From Bacteriovorax stolpii (lineage in GTDB: Bacteria; Bdellovibrionota; Bacteriovoracia; Bacteriovoracales; Bacteriovoracaceae): a stretch of 44,933 nt of DNA. The first letter of the stretch is position 1, and every line of letters begins with the position of its first letter. Under the pieces are notes generated by a model. That model saw only the letters and a list, made by a program, of their open reading frames with translations. It did not search any database and had not been told where the DNA came from. Shown here piece after piece: positions 8,679 through 17,073 of this stretch. The stretch is from contig CAMASK010000017.1 in assembly GCA_945860895.1 (NCBI GenBank), positions 1-44,933 of the forward strand, in the 5' to 3' direction. The translations under genes were made by a program, and so were the position numbers.

Positions 8679-9542
8679 ATGACAGCACAAATACTTACGG
8701 CACTCCCAGTTGTAGACCATCTCAAATCAGATTTAAAGTCTCGTGTTGCAGAATTAAAAAGTCGCGGAGTAATCCCATGCATGAGTGTCGTGCTGGTGGG
8801 AGATAATCCCGCATCTTTGAGTTACATTCGAAATAAAAAAAAACTTTGTGAAGAAGTTGGGTCGACATTTAAATTAGTACAACTTCCAACTTCAATTTCA
8901 GAGAAAGATTTTTTACAGCAACTGAAGTCATTGAATCAAGATTTGACCATTCATGGCATAATCATCCAGCTTCCAGTGAGCGATCATTTAAAAAAACTGG
9001 ATATTGCCAATCTTGTAGTACCCGAAAAAGATATCGATGGATTTCATAAAGATAATACCAATGCGATCTATTCTGGCAGCACGAATTTAAAACTCATGTT
9101 ACCTTGTACGCCTAAAGGTGTGCTCTATTTATTGAAGTTTTACGGCATTGAACTTGCCGGTAAGCATGTGGTGGTTATTGGAAGAAGTCTGATCGTTGGT
9201 AAGCCACTTTCTATGCTTATGTCTAATTTTGATGCCACAGTAACTCTTGCCCACTCTAAAACTAAGAATTTAGCGGAAATCACCAAGATCGCTGATATTA
9301 TTGTAGTGGCTATTGGAAAAACGCATTTCATCCACGCTTCTCATCTCAATCCTTCCAAAAAAACCATCATAATAGATGTGGGAATGAATACTTTGAATGG
9401 AAAATTAACCGGGGATGTTGCTCCTGATGTTCTTAATGTTGCTGGAGCTGTTACACCGGTTCCAGGAGGAGTTGGGCCAATGACTGTGCTTTCTCTGATC
9501 GAAAATTTAATCACTGCAGCTGAAAATAAATTTAAAGGATAA
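8679..9542 (+). CDS. folD: Bifunctional methylene-THF dehydrogenase/cyclohydrolase FolD
   Basis: FolD interconverts 5,10-methylene-THF and 10-formyl-THF, feeding purine and formyl-Met synthesis. At 287 residues the length is normal. The catalytic YxxxK (Y49, K53 in SYIRNKKKLCEEVG) is present. The NADP Rossmann loop is GRSLIVGKPLSMLM, and the C-terminal signature is PVPGGVGPMTVLSL. It is followed after three bases by gcvT, placing production and use of methylene-THF in one operon. Confidence 0.97.
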   Translation: MTAQILTALPVVDHLKSDLKSRVAELKSRGVIPCMSVVLVGDNPASLSYIRNKKKLCEEVGSTFKLVQLPTSISEKDFLQQLKSLNQDLTIHGIIIQLPVSDHLKKLDIANLVVPEKDIDGFHKDNTNAIYSGSTNLKLMLPCTPKGVLYLLKFYGIELAGKHVVVIGRSLIVGKPLSMLMSNFDATVTLAHSKTKNLAEITKIADIIVVAIGKTHFIHASHLNPSKKTIIIDVGMNTLNGKLTGDVAPDVLNVAGAVTPVPGGVGPMTVLSLIENLITAAENKFKG

Positions 9543-9545
9543 ACA

Positions 9546-10622
9546 ATGTCTCAATTGTTTCGGACTCAACTTTTTGATGAGCACGTAAAACTCGGTGGAA
9601 AAATCGTTCCTTTCGCTGGATGGGAAATGCCTGTTCAATATACATCTGTAAAAGATGAAGTATTGGCGGTCAGAAACAATGTGGGTGTTTTTGATGTTTC
9701 CCATATGGGAGAATTTTTTATTGATGGTAAAGATGCTGAAGCTTTTGCAGATTATCTGGTAACAAATGATATTTTGAATGCTCCAATGAGAAAAGCCATC
9801 TATTCTCCACTTTGTAGGGAAGATGGAACGATAGTGGATGATTTAATCGTCTATAAACTGGCGACAGGTCGAGTGATGATCTGTGTGAATGCCTCAAATA
9901 TTGAAAAAGATTTTGCCTGGATGAAATCCAAGCAAGCCGGCTTTGAATGCAGCCTTACCAATCTTTCTAATGTGTTTTCTTTAATCGCTTTGCAAGGACC
10001 GAAATCTTTTGAAAAATTACGCCCTTTATTAACTGAACTTTCCGATATGGAGTACTACTCAGTTTGTGAAACCTTCGCTGGTGGTGCACCAGTTATCATC
10101 GCTCGCACTGGTTATACGGGCGAAGATGGTTTTGAAATCTTTGGTCATCATCAAACGATCAAGGATCTTTGGCAGAAACTTCTGATGGCAGGAGTAACTC
10201 CATGTGGCTTGGCTGCCCGCGACGTTTTGCGTCTTGAAGTTTGCTATCCACTTTATGGTCACGAACTGAATGACGATGTGAATCCTTATGACGCAGGTCT
10301 TTCATGGACAGTAAAAGCCCAAAAAGCAAAATTTATTGGCAAAGAAGTTTTACAAAATAAACCAGCTAAATACAAATTGGTTAAACTGCAATTAGATAAG
10401 GGAATTCCTCGCGAAGGTTATCACGTTTTAAATGCAAATAACGAAGTCATCGGCTTAATTACTAGTGGAACCATGTCGGTGGTTATTAACAAAGGTATAG
10501 CCTTGGCGCGTATTCAAATTGATAAAGCCCCAAAAGATGAAGTATTCATGGTGGATATCAGAAATAAACTTTATTCCGCTCAATTAATTAAAAAACCGTT
10601 TGTAACCGGAGGACATAAATAA
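9546..10622 (+). CDS. gcvT: Aminomethyltransferase, glycine cleavage T protein
   Basis: GcvT releases ammonia from the aminomethyl group carried on lipoyl-GcvH and transfers the carbon to THF, forming methylene-THF. The 358-residue protein starts with the typical LFDEHVKLGGKIVPFAGWEM and contains the family motifs FDVSHMGEF, ARTGYTGEDGFEIF and CGLAARDVLRLE. A downstream THF-binding barrel completes it. The stop overlaps the gcvH start by one base (TAATG), a sign of coupled translation. It is distinct from the YgfZ paralogue at 34241-35773, which lacks these catalytic motifs. Confidence 0.97.
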   Translation: MSQLFRTQLFDEHVKLGGKIVPFAGWEMPVQYTSVKDEVLAVRNNVGVFDVSHMGEFFIDGKDAEAFADYLVTNDILNAPMRKAIYSPLCREDGTIVDDLIVYKLATGRVMICVNASNIEKDFAWMKSKQAGFECSLTNLSNVFSLIALQGPKSFEKLRPLLTELSDMEYYSVCETFAGGAPVIIARTGYTGEDGFEIFGHHQTIKDLWQKLLMAGVTPCGLAARDVLRLEVCYPLYGHELNDDVNPYDAGLSWTVKAQKAKFIGKEVLQNKPAKYKLVKLQLDKGIPREGYHVLNANNEVIGLITSGTMSVVINKGIALARIQIDKAPKDEVFMVDIRNKLYSAQLIKKPFVTGGHK

Positions 10623-11011
10623 TGGCTAACAATATCCCTGCGAATTTAAAGTACACTAAAGAACATGAATGGACGCTTATCGAAGGAAATACCGTAACTG
10701 TGGGTATCACAGACTTCGCACAATCTGCGTTAGGTGACATTGTTTTCGTTGAAGTTCCAGAGGTTGGCTCAGATCTCAAAGAAGGATCAACTTTCGGCGT
10801 AGTTGAATCAATTAAATCTGTAAGTGATTTATATTCACCAGTTAGTGGTGAAGTCATTGCAAAAAATAGTGACGTAGAAGGATCTCCAGAAAAAATAAAT
10901 AAGGATGCTTATGGTTCGTGGTTAATAAAAGTCAAGGTTAAAGATCTTACTGAAATCAATAAACTTTTATCGGCAGAGCAATATCAAGAATTTTGTAATT
11001 CATCTCACTAA
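10622..11011 (+). CDS. gcvH: Glycine cleavage system H protein
   Basis: GcvH is the small lipoylated shuttle of the glycine cleavage complex. Its 129 residues match the family, with the lipoylation site at K65 in ESIKSVSDLYSP and the conserved start LKYTKEHEWT. It is the last gene of folD-gcvT-gcvH. The P-protein gene (gcvP), often next in line, is not in this window. Confidence 0.97.
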   Translation: MANNIPANLKYTKEHEWTLIEGNTVTVGITDFAQSALGDIVFVEVPEVGSDLKEGSTFGVVESIKSVSDLYSPVSGEVIAKNSDVEGSPEKINKDAYGSWLIKVKVKDLTEINKLLSAEQYQEFCNSSH

Positions 11012-11022
11012 GTCATAACATT

Positions 11023-11051
11023 GGAAGGCTAAACATTTTATTTAGCCTTCC
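11023..11051 (+). terminator. Hairpin closing folD-gcvT-gcvH
   Basis: An 11-bp perfect stem (11023-11033 with 11041-11051, GGAAGGCTAAA and its complement) with a 7-base loop lies 12 bases after the gcvH stop. The following bases are not a T-run, so termination may be imperfect or the hairpin may protect the mRNA 3' end. Confidence 0.6.
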
Positions 11052-11110
11052 TCAAATCTAGTCCAAATGGATTTTTCAACCTAAAATTTTCCATAAAAAA
11101 TCAAAAGGTC

Positions 11111-11139
11111 TTTACGAAAGACTCGAGTTTATAGATACT
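11111..11139 (+). promoter_or_regulatory. Candidate promoter of the 11180 gene
   Basis: TTTACG (11111-11116) and GATACT (11134-11139) are spaced by 17 bases. Each matches the sigma-70 consensus at about four of six positions. A 6-bp hairpin (GTCTTT/AAAGAC, 11108-11122) overlaps the -35 element and could be an operator. Confidence 0.3.
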
Positions 11140-11179
11140 GCATCTCCATTCAACATTGAAGTTTTGAGGAATTTATTAA

Positions 11180-11458
11180 ATGGAATCTATTCAGCTTTTA
11201 AATACAGCCATCATCAAAAGCAAAGAAAAAAAAGTGATTCAATCTTTTGAAGAAAGATTGAATCAAGTTTGTAACTCTCCTATTATTGAAATTTTAAATA
11301 AAACAATTTCTCAATATGCAGAGACACAAAAAATTTCACGTGATCAAGCGGCACTACAAGTTGTTGAAGCTATCCGTGAACTCGATTCTATCTGGTCTGA
11401 TTATGTTGTAATGGAAGGTATCGATCGTCTTAAGAATCTACTTCGTTCTCCACACTAA
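11180..11458 (+). CDS. Small helical protein of unknown function
   Basis: This 92-residue, soluble, mostly helical protein has no signal peptide, no cysteine cluster and no motif I recognise. Charged and hydrophobic residues alternate as in a helical bundle (for example AALQVVEAIRELDSIW). AGGA lies nine bases before the ATG. It is a single gene bounded by the gcvH hairpin upstream, and its stop overlaps the convergent tonB-like stop by four bases. Confidence 0.65.
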   Translation: MESIQLLNTAIIKSKEKKVIQSFEERLNQVCNSPIIEILNKTISQYAETQKISRDQAALQVVEAIRELDSIWSDYVVMEGIDRLKNLLRSPH

Positions 11459-12357
11459 GACTTAACTACAAATCCCCAATCAATTGTGGCCTTGCCGTTT
11501 ACCAAAAGCTCTTTAGGTGGATTAGGAAATGGACCTGCTTGATTGAATGATTCAATAGCAGCATCATCCAGTTCTTTAACTCCAGAAGCACCTAAGATTT
11601 TAACACTGATAATTTCTCCTTTGGCATTCAAGCTAACCTGAAGTGACGTTACGAGATTTTCACTAGCAGGGATTCTTCGCCCAGATCTAAATAGAGCATC
11701 TGCTTTTTCCTGAATACTCTTGCCCCAAAATTGCTCGAGTTTTTGACGGATACGGTGGTAAAAGCCATAAAACTTATATTCCACAGTGTTCAAATGAGTG
11801 AAATCCCCTAACATCACTTCTTCAACATAGTCATTAGTTGCAGAAAGACCCTGAGATAAAGGATCTCCGTTTTTTATCCCTTCTAAGGAATTACTGGCGG
11901 GAGAGCGAGTAATCTCTTTTGGCATTGGATCACCGCTGGCCATTCCAAAATCAGATAGCTTTAAATTCTTCATGTCGGCTTTTTTCTTAGACTGAGCTAC
12001 TTTTGTTTGGTTTTTTTTAGTAATCGTGGCATCACCTAAGGCCGCCCGCTCAAAAATATCAACGGTTTTTGCCATGGTCTCACGGTCAAAAGTGCGATTT
12101 TTATCACTTAAAAAAGCGTCTTTCTTTTTTTCAGTATTGTCAGAATCTTCAGATTGAACAATTTGTTTTTTCTGATTCATGGCCAGTTCTTGCATAGCTT
12201 CTTGAACGAGTTTTAATTTAATTGATTGTGGTGGAGTCCAGGTCGCGGCTGGCAATTGATCACGAACTTTTGTCACCAATAAAATGGCGTGTACAAAAAA
12301 GATGACACCAAAAAAAATATAAAAAGTCCGTTCATTCCGGGAGAGAGAAGAAACCAT
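11455..12357 (-). CDS. TonB-family periplasm-spanning protein
   Basis: The 300-residue protein has one N-terminal membrane anchor (about residues 11-29), then a long charged low-complexity linker. A C-terminal TonB-like domain follows (about 205-300), with the typical strand pattern LQVSLNAKGEIISVKILGAS and AIESFNQAGPFPNPP. TonB proteins transmit proton-motive force to outer-membrane receptors. The short linker lacks the classic Pro-Lys/Pro-Glu repeats, so it may be a TonB/AgmX-like relative with another partner. No exbB or exbD lies nearby. It follows the protease gene at 12438 on the minus strand. Confidence 0.75.
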   Translation of the reverse strand: MVSSLSRNERTFYIFFGVIFFVHAILLVTKVRDQLPAATWTPPQSIKLKLVQEAMQELAMNQKKQIVQSEDSDNTEKKKDAFLSDKNRTFDRETMAKTVDIFERAALGDATITKKNQTKVAQSKKKADMKNLKLSDFGMASGDPMPKEITRSPASNSLEGIKNGDPLSQGLSATNDYVEEVMLGDFTHLNTVEYKFYGFYHRIRQKLEQFWGKSIQEKADALFRSGRRIPASENLVTSLQVSLNAKGEIISVKILGASGVKELDDAAIESFNQAGPFPNPPKELLVNGKATIDWGFVVKS

Positions 12358-12437
12358 TCAGCCTCCATTAAGAGACTTTTCGGCATAATAATAAATATAG
12401 TTAAAGATTTAGTCTCAAGGAAAGAGGCTTGCCGGGC

Positions 12438-12983
12438 TTACTGGGGAGATGCCAGCATGATACTGCTTGTATCAATAATGTAACCTTGATCTAGGACATT
12501 TTTACCTATGAGGAATTTACGTTTTAAATGACTTCTATCAGTTAAATTTACATTCACAAAATAAGAATGCTCACCGATCCAGATTTTTTCTTGAATAAAA
12601 TATCTCTTGTGGCGACCCAGTGAACTTTTAATTTCATCAATTTTAACTACCGGACGAATAAGCCTTTGAGGATTTTGATGTTCATCAACTGTATCAAACT
12701 CTACATACAAGACGGCTTTATCATTTTCTATGCGATGAAATGTTGAAATATTTTTAGCGTGCAGAGATGAGGATTCAGCACCGGAATCCATCTTGGCGAA
12801 ATATTCCAAATCCTTGTTTTCACCTAAATGTATTTTTTCAAGATTACCAACCATTTTATAATTTACAGAAGCAGGACCACGAGCCAATTTATTAGCTTTA
12901 AACTCATTTCTTACAATTAAATTAGTCAGTACCGATAGGCAAAGCAGAGAGATATAAAAAATATGTATGCGCCGAAAAGTCAT
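12438..12983 (-). CDS. Retropepsin-like aspartic protease (COG4067, RimK-associated family)
   Basis: The 181-residue protein has an N-terminal membrane anchor or uncleaved signal (IHIFYISLLCLSVLTNLIV), then a single retropepsin-like domain. The signature AKMDSGAESSSLHA (near 63-76) matches the family pattern D-[ST]-G-A-x-[TS]-S-x-L-H-A, where the Asp is catalytic. VNLTDRSHLKRKFLIGKNVL matches the conserved second half. Databases often call these ATP-dependent zinc proteases, a name the fold does not support. Cytoplasmic relatives sit beside rimK; here it appears membrane-tethered and lies between PBP1A and the TonB-like gene, so an envelope role is plausible. Confidence 0.8.
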   Translation of the reverse strand: MTFRRIHIFYISLLCLSVLTNLIVRNEFKANKLARGPASVNYKMVGNLEKIHLGENKDLEYFAKMDSGAESSSLHAKNISTFHRIENDKAVLYVEFDTVDEHQNPQRLIRPVVKIDEIKSSLGRHKRYFIQEKIWIGEHSYFVNVNLTDRSHLKRKFLIGKNVLDQGYIIDTSSIMLASPQ

Positions 12984-13025
12984 ACAAGTATCTTCGGCAC
13001 ATATCTCTTACTTTTTAACAGGAAT

Positions 13026-15758
13026 CTACTGATTTTTAAAATAATCTCCATCATCCAGTGACTGGGCTTTGTTTTCATCAGCTTGGCCATTCTCTCCAAA
13101 TTCCTGAGGTGTAGAGTCAGGATCAAAACCTTCAACAAATGACTCTAAAAAACCTTCTGAAGAACCCGGTGGAAGTGGTCTGCCAGTTTCTTTATTCACC
13201 ATAATATTCACTATACCTTCAGGAATTTTAAATTCAGGAACTCCAAATTTTGGAATAGCAGCTTCCATATAATCAATCCAGATGGGAAGTGCTGATTTTC
13301 CACCAGTTTCACCGTAACCCAATGAGCGGTTATCATCAAAACCTGCCCAAGTACCCACGACTAAATTCTCTGTGAAACCAACAAACAGGGCATCAACATA
13401 ATTATTAGTTGTCCCGGTCTTACCACCAATGTTGTGACTTAATTTGCCTGCAGCAGCAGCGGTTCCATAAATAGTTACGCCACGTAAAAGATTGGACATA
13501 ATGTAGGCTAAACGTGGATCTAAAACCTGAGTTGGATTTAGTTTTGAGATAAATGGATTTAAATTCATAGCCGGCGCTAAAGACGTTTCATCAGCTGGAA
13601 ATTCTTCTTTGGGAGCCGCTTCAACTTCAGTTGCTTCGGGCCAGGAATTATCAGCTTGAGGAATAGTATATGATTTACCATTACGATCTTTTATTGAGGT
13701 AATGTGATGTAGTCTAACAGCTCGTCCACCGTTTGGAAAAACAGCATAGGCTTTGGTAAGTTCGGCGAGGCTTATTCCAAATGATCCCAGAGCAAGACTC
13801 ATATCTTTGGGTAAATCAGTCTGCATATGAAAACGATTTACAAAATTATGAATTTTAGCAACCCCTAAATCCTGAACCAGTCTAACGGTTGGAATATTTC
13901 GACTTACTTCGAGAGCATTTCTAAAAGTCATTGGACCTTTAAAGTCTCCGTCATAATTTCGTGGCTTCCAACTTAACGAGTCATCAACCCCTCCCAGTGC
14001 TTGTGGTGTATCCATTAGAATTGTCGATGGATTGTACCCATTCTCCAAACTCGCAGCGTATATGAACGGTTTAAATGCGGAGCCTGGTTGTCTTGCGGAT
14101 TGTATAACTCTATTAAATTGAGATTTTTGAAAATCAATACCACCTACAAGGGAAATAATTTCTCCATTGTTAGCATTGAGGGCAATGAGAGCTCCTTCCA
14201 CTTCTGGTTCCTGGTCAAGAGCACCTTCAAAAATTTTTTGCTTTGCCAAGATTGCTTTAAGCGCTGGATCTTTATATTTCTTAAAAAATTCAGGAGCAAT
14301 TAATTGATCAGAAGGAACAGATTTCTTTTGAATTGATATCAGAATCACGTCTCCACGTTTAACAATTTTTGAAGGATTTTTTTGTGGATTAAAATAAGCA
14401 GGATGTTCACCAAATTTTCTTTCATGTGCCCAACTAAAGCCTGCTTCTGGAATCATTACTCTGGTTCCAGCAATTTCTGCTAAAATGGTGTGTTTGAAAT
14501 CATTAACTTCAAGAACAACCGCAGGATAAGATTTATTAATTTGAAGGAAATTAAGAAATGGATCGACTAGAGAATTTCCAATATCTACTAAGCCTTTAAA
14601 TCTTTCATTAAGTTTCGCTTTTTCATCTTCGAAATATGAAAGATTTTTTTGAAGAGTGTCTTCTTCTTCATGAAATTCATAAATATTTTTTCCATTAGTT
14701 GTAAAAGTAAAAAATGAGGATTGTTCTTTTAATATTTTCTCTCTTTGCTCTGAGATAAATTGAGTTATTTCATTACCATCTTTTAAACTTCTTTGAACAC
14801 CTTGGTAACCTTGGCGCTTATCTAATTCTTTAATTCTTTCTTTTACTAAAATTTCCGCTTTTTTCTGAAGATTCCAATCCAGAGTCGTCACAACTGTAAA
14901 TCCATTGGTTAAGAACTCTTCTGTCCCAACAGACTTCATAACTTCCTGTCTAATCCAGTCTGTAAAATGTCCACCCTTAACTTCATTAGGAATACGAATG
15001 CGCATTTTTATGTCTTCTTTCAGACCTGATTGATATTCTTCCTCATTAATTTTCTTTGTTTCGAACATCCTCTTTAATACATAACTTTGACGAAACTTGG
15101 CATATTGAGGATTAATATAAGGCGAATATCTACCTGGAGCTACGAGAAGACCGGCCACGAGGGCACATTCCGCAGGTGTAGCGGCTTCAAGGCTTTTATC
15201 AAAGTAACCCTTAAAGGCAGCCTTCACACCATAATATCCACCACCAAGATACACTTGGTTTAAATAAAGAAAGAGGATTTCCTGTTTGGAGAATTTTTGT
15301 TCGATTTTTCGAGCGAGCAGAAGATCTTTAATTTTACGAGAAATCGTTCGTTCTTTAGATAGTAGAAAAGATTTAGCCACCTGTTGAGTAATAGTTGATC
15401 CACCCTGTACCAAACGCCCTTCTTTAAGATTGACGATAAACGCACGTAAAATTCCATAATAATCAATACCTTCATGATTATAAAAATTGTCATCTTCGGC
15501 GGCTAAGAATGCATCCACTACTTTCTTCGGAATTTTTTCGAAAGCTACAACTTCTCTGGTTTCCTTACCATCTTGTAAAAGGACCTCATTATCTCTAGAG
15601 AGAATGCGGTAATTCATAGGAGGGTTATAATCTTTCAAAGAATTGATCTGTGGTAAATCATGAGAGATAAAAAAGAATACACTTATAAGCGCCATGACTC
15701 CAAATAGACCCAAGGCCGCAAGAACTGCGAGAGTTTTCACTAAACGTTTCAAGAACAT
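13026..15758 (-). CDS. mrcA: Bifunctional penicillin-binding protein 1A
   Basis: This class A PBP (910 residues) polymerises and crosslinks peptidoglycan from an inner-membrane anchor (residues 9-32). The GT51 glycosyltransferase has its catalytic Glu88 in EDDNFYNHEG, followed by GGSTITQQVAKSFLL. An OB-like insert precedes the transpeptidase, whose three motifs are S560-x-x-K563 (GSAFKPF), S619-R-N, and K780-T-G-T. The tail after 850 is acidic and Pro/Gly-rich. The ribosome-binding site GAAGGA abuts the ATG at 15758, so the TTG two codons downstream (15752, six-base spacing) is an equally good start. Confidence 0.95.
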   Translation of the reverse strand: MFLKRLVKTLAVLAALGLFGVMALISVFFFISHDLPQINSLKDYNPPMNYRILSRDNEVLLQDGKETREVVAFEKIPKKVVDAFLAAEDDNFYNHEGIDYYGILRAFIVNLKEGRLVQGGSTITQQVAKSFLLSKERTISRKIKDLLLARKIEQKFSKQEILFLYLNQVYLGGGYYGVKAAFKGYFDKSLEAATPAECALVAGLLVAPGRYSPYINPQYAKFRQSYVLKRMFETKKINEEEYQSGLKEDIKMRIRIPNEVKGGHFTDWIRQEVMKSVGTEEFLTNGFTVVTTLDWNLQKKAEILVKERIKELDKRQGYQGVQRSLKDGNEITQFISEQREKILKEQSSFFTFTTNGKNIYEFHEEEDTLQKNLSYFEDEKAKLNERFKGLVDIGNSLVDPFLNFLQINKSYPAVVLEVNDFKHTILAEIAGTRVMIPEAGFSWAHERKFGEHPAYFNPQKNPSKIVKRGDVILISIQKKSVPSDQLIAPEFFKKYKDPALKAILAKQKIFEGALDQEPEVEGALIALNANNGEIISLVGGIDFQKSQFNRVIQSARQPGSAFKPFIYAASLENGYNPSTILMDTPQALGGVDDSLSWKPRNYDGDFKGPMTFRNALEVSRNIPTVRLVQDLGVAKIHNFVNRFHMQTDLPKDMSLALGSFGISLAELTKAYAVFPNGGRAVRLHHITSIKDRNGKSYTIPQADNSWPEATEVEAAPKEEFPADETSLAPAMNLNPFISKLNPTQVLDPRLAYIMSNLLRGVTIYGTAAAAGKLSHNIGGKTGTTNNYVDALFVGFTENLVVGTWAGFDDNRSLGYGETGGKSALPIWIDYMEAAIPKFGVPEFKIPEGIVNIMVNKETGRPLPPGSSEGFLESFVEGFDPDSTPQEFGENGQADENKAQSLDDGDYFKNQ

Positions 15759-15814
15759 TCCTTCGTTTGAAAGCTTTGAGAGTATTTTAAGGGTTTTTGG
15801 GAAGAATGAAAGAA

Positions 15815-16033
15815 CTACTCTTTGTAATCTATTTCTTTGAGGCTATCGCTCAAGATTTTAATTTTCTTTTCGGCACTTTCCAAGGTCTGGCGACACTTTT
15901 TATAAAGATCAATCCCTTCTTCAAATCTGAGCAAACTATCATTCAAACTTACATCACCTGACTCAAGTTCTCGGACGATTTGTTCCAATTTTTTTAGAGA
16001 AGCTTCAAAATCTTTGTCAGTTTTGCCGGTCAT
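15815..16033 (-). CDS. xseB: Exodeoxyribonuclease VII small subunit
   Basis: XseB is the small helical subunit that coats the XseA catalytic chain of exonuclease VII. The family pattern FEASLKKLEQIVRELESGDV is complete, and KILSDSLKEIDYKE ends the protein. I place the start at the second ATG (16033, 72 residues) because GGAG lies six bases before it but directly abuts the first ATG at 16039. xseA is not in this window. Confidence 0.9.
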   Translation of the reverse strand: MTGKTDKDFEASLKKLEQIVRELESGDVSLNDSLLRFEEGIDLYKKCRQTLESAEKKIKILSDSLKEIDYKE

Positions 16034-16143
16034 ACCCATCTCCGTTGTCGTTTTGACACCTTAATAGTCCCATATCCCATCGGCCTTCGACAAGGTATCA
16101 GCGACTTATAAATTACTGGATGAAATTGCCCATGCTAGGTTTA

Positions 16144-16159
16144 TGGCACAGGGGTTGCT
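16144..16159 (+). promoter_or_regulatory. Sigma-54 promoter of the flgF operon
   Basis: TGGCACA, four bases, then TTGCT gives GG-N10-GC, the strict -24/-12 spacing of an RpoN promoter. The match to consensus is nearly complete. Transcription would begin near 16170, about 45 bases before the flgF start. Sigma-54 control of rod and hook genes is established in Campylobacter, Helicobacter and Vibrio. It needs an enhancer-binding regulator, not present here. Confidence 0.85.
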
Positions 16160-16191
16160 AAAATTGCCTAAGCGGGCATTTTTCGCCCCCA

Positions 16192-16210
16192 CTCCATCAG
16201 GATGAAGGAG
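16192..16210 (+). promoter_or_regulatory. Candidate CsrA-binding hairpin in the flgF leader
   Basis: Arms 16192-16198 and 16204-16210 pair at six of seven positions and present AGGAT (16199-16203) in the loop. The 3' arm contains the flgF ribosome-binding site AAGGAG. A GGA in a hairpin loop overlapping the Shine-Dalgarno sequence is the classic CsrA target. csrA is encoded 8 kb downstream. The same loop recurs before flgJ. Confidence 0.5.
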
Positions 16211-16214
16211 CCAG

Positions 16215-17060
16215 TTGAAAAATATTTGGGTACCGCTATCAGGTCAAGTGGCTCAACAGAGAAAAGTTGAAACCATTGCCAACAATGTGGCAAATGCCAA
16301 CACTGTGGGATTTAAGAAAGATCAATTGGTGTTTAAAGAGCACCTCACAGCACTCACCAATAACGGTGTTGAAGATATTCATATTCCTCGTAAAGAATTT
16401 TCGCCTGCAGATTTTTATCATACTCAAGGCGCAGAAAACGCCATGGTGGCAGTTGACGGTAGCTATACTATTCACGAGCAAGGTCAATTCATTCCGACCA
16501 GTAATCCCCTGGATGTTGCTCTTAAAGGGGATGGTTTTCTTGAAGTACTTACGCCCACCGGAGTTCGCTTCACCAGAAAAGGTAACCTCTCTTTAAATCG
16601 GGAAAGTGAACTAGTGACCGATCAGGGTTTTAAAGTACTAAGCGCTTTAGAAGTAGCCCCAATAGCTTTACGTGAACCTGCCTCAATTAATACCTTTCCA
16701 AAACCTGAAGATCGCATTTTGAAATTGCCAACAAATTCCAAAATAACAGTATCCTTGGATGGTGAAGTTTTAACTAAAGACGGTTCAGTCGGAAAAATTT
16801 CATTGGTTGAATTTGCCGATAAACAAGCTTTAAGAAAAGAGGGAAATTCCCTCTATATCACTCCAGATGAAAAAAATATTATTCGTACAGATATTAAGAC
16901 AACAGTAAACCAGGGTTTTCTTGAAGGCTCAAACGTGAATGCGATTGAAGAAATGTCAGAGTTAATTAAAGCTCACCGTCATTTCGAATCCATTCAAAAA
17001 GCGATTAACGCTTATGACAGTATTTCAGGAAAAGCCGCTAATGAAATTGGTAAATTTTAA
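16215..17060 (+). CDS. flgF: Flagellar basal-body rod protein FlgF
   Basis: FlgF forms part of the proximal rod crossing the periplasm. The 281-residue protein has the rod/hook N-terminal signature (ETIANNVANANTVGFKK) and the C-terminal helix ending in EMSELIKAHRHFESIQKAINAYD. GDGFLEVLTPTGVRFTRKGNL is the usual FlgE/F/G core. Translation starts at TTG (16215), four bases after AAGGAG; no ATG fits. It is the first gene of the sigma-54 operon and precedes flgG by 13 bases. FlgF rather than FlgG is chosen because the second copy matches FlgG better. Confidence 0.9.
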   Translation: MKNIWVPLSGQVAQQRKVETIANNVANANTVGFKKDQLVFKEHLTALTNNGVEDIHIPRKEFSPADFYHTQGAENAMVAVDGSYTIHEQGQFIPTSNPLDVALKGDGFLEVLTPTGVRFTRKGNLSLNRESELVTDQGFKVLSALEVAPIALREPASINTFPKPEDRILKLPTNSKITVSLDGEVLTKDGSVGKISLVEFADKQALRKEGNSLYITPDEKNIIRTDIKTTVNQGFLEGSNVNAIEEMSELIKAHRHFESIQKAINAYDSISGKAANEIGKF

Positions 17061-17073
17061 TGAGGGGTTATAA

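Noticed and set aside
12001-12200. Low-complexity T/A-rich repeats within the tonB-like gene
   Set aside because: They encode the lysine-rich linker of the protein and show no regular repeat unit.
16034-16110. Sigma-28 promoter for xseB on the minus strand (TAAG ... GCCGATGG)
   Set aside because: The elements are about 20 bases apart instead of 15.
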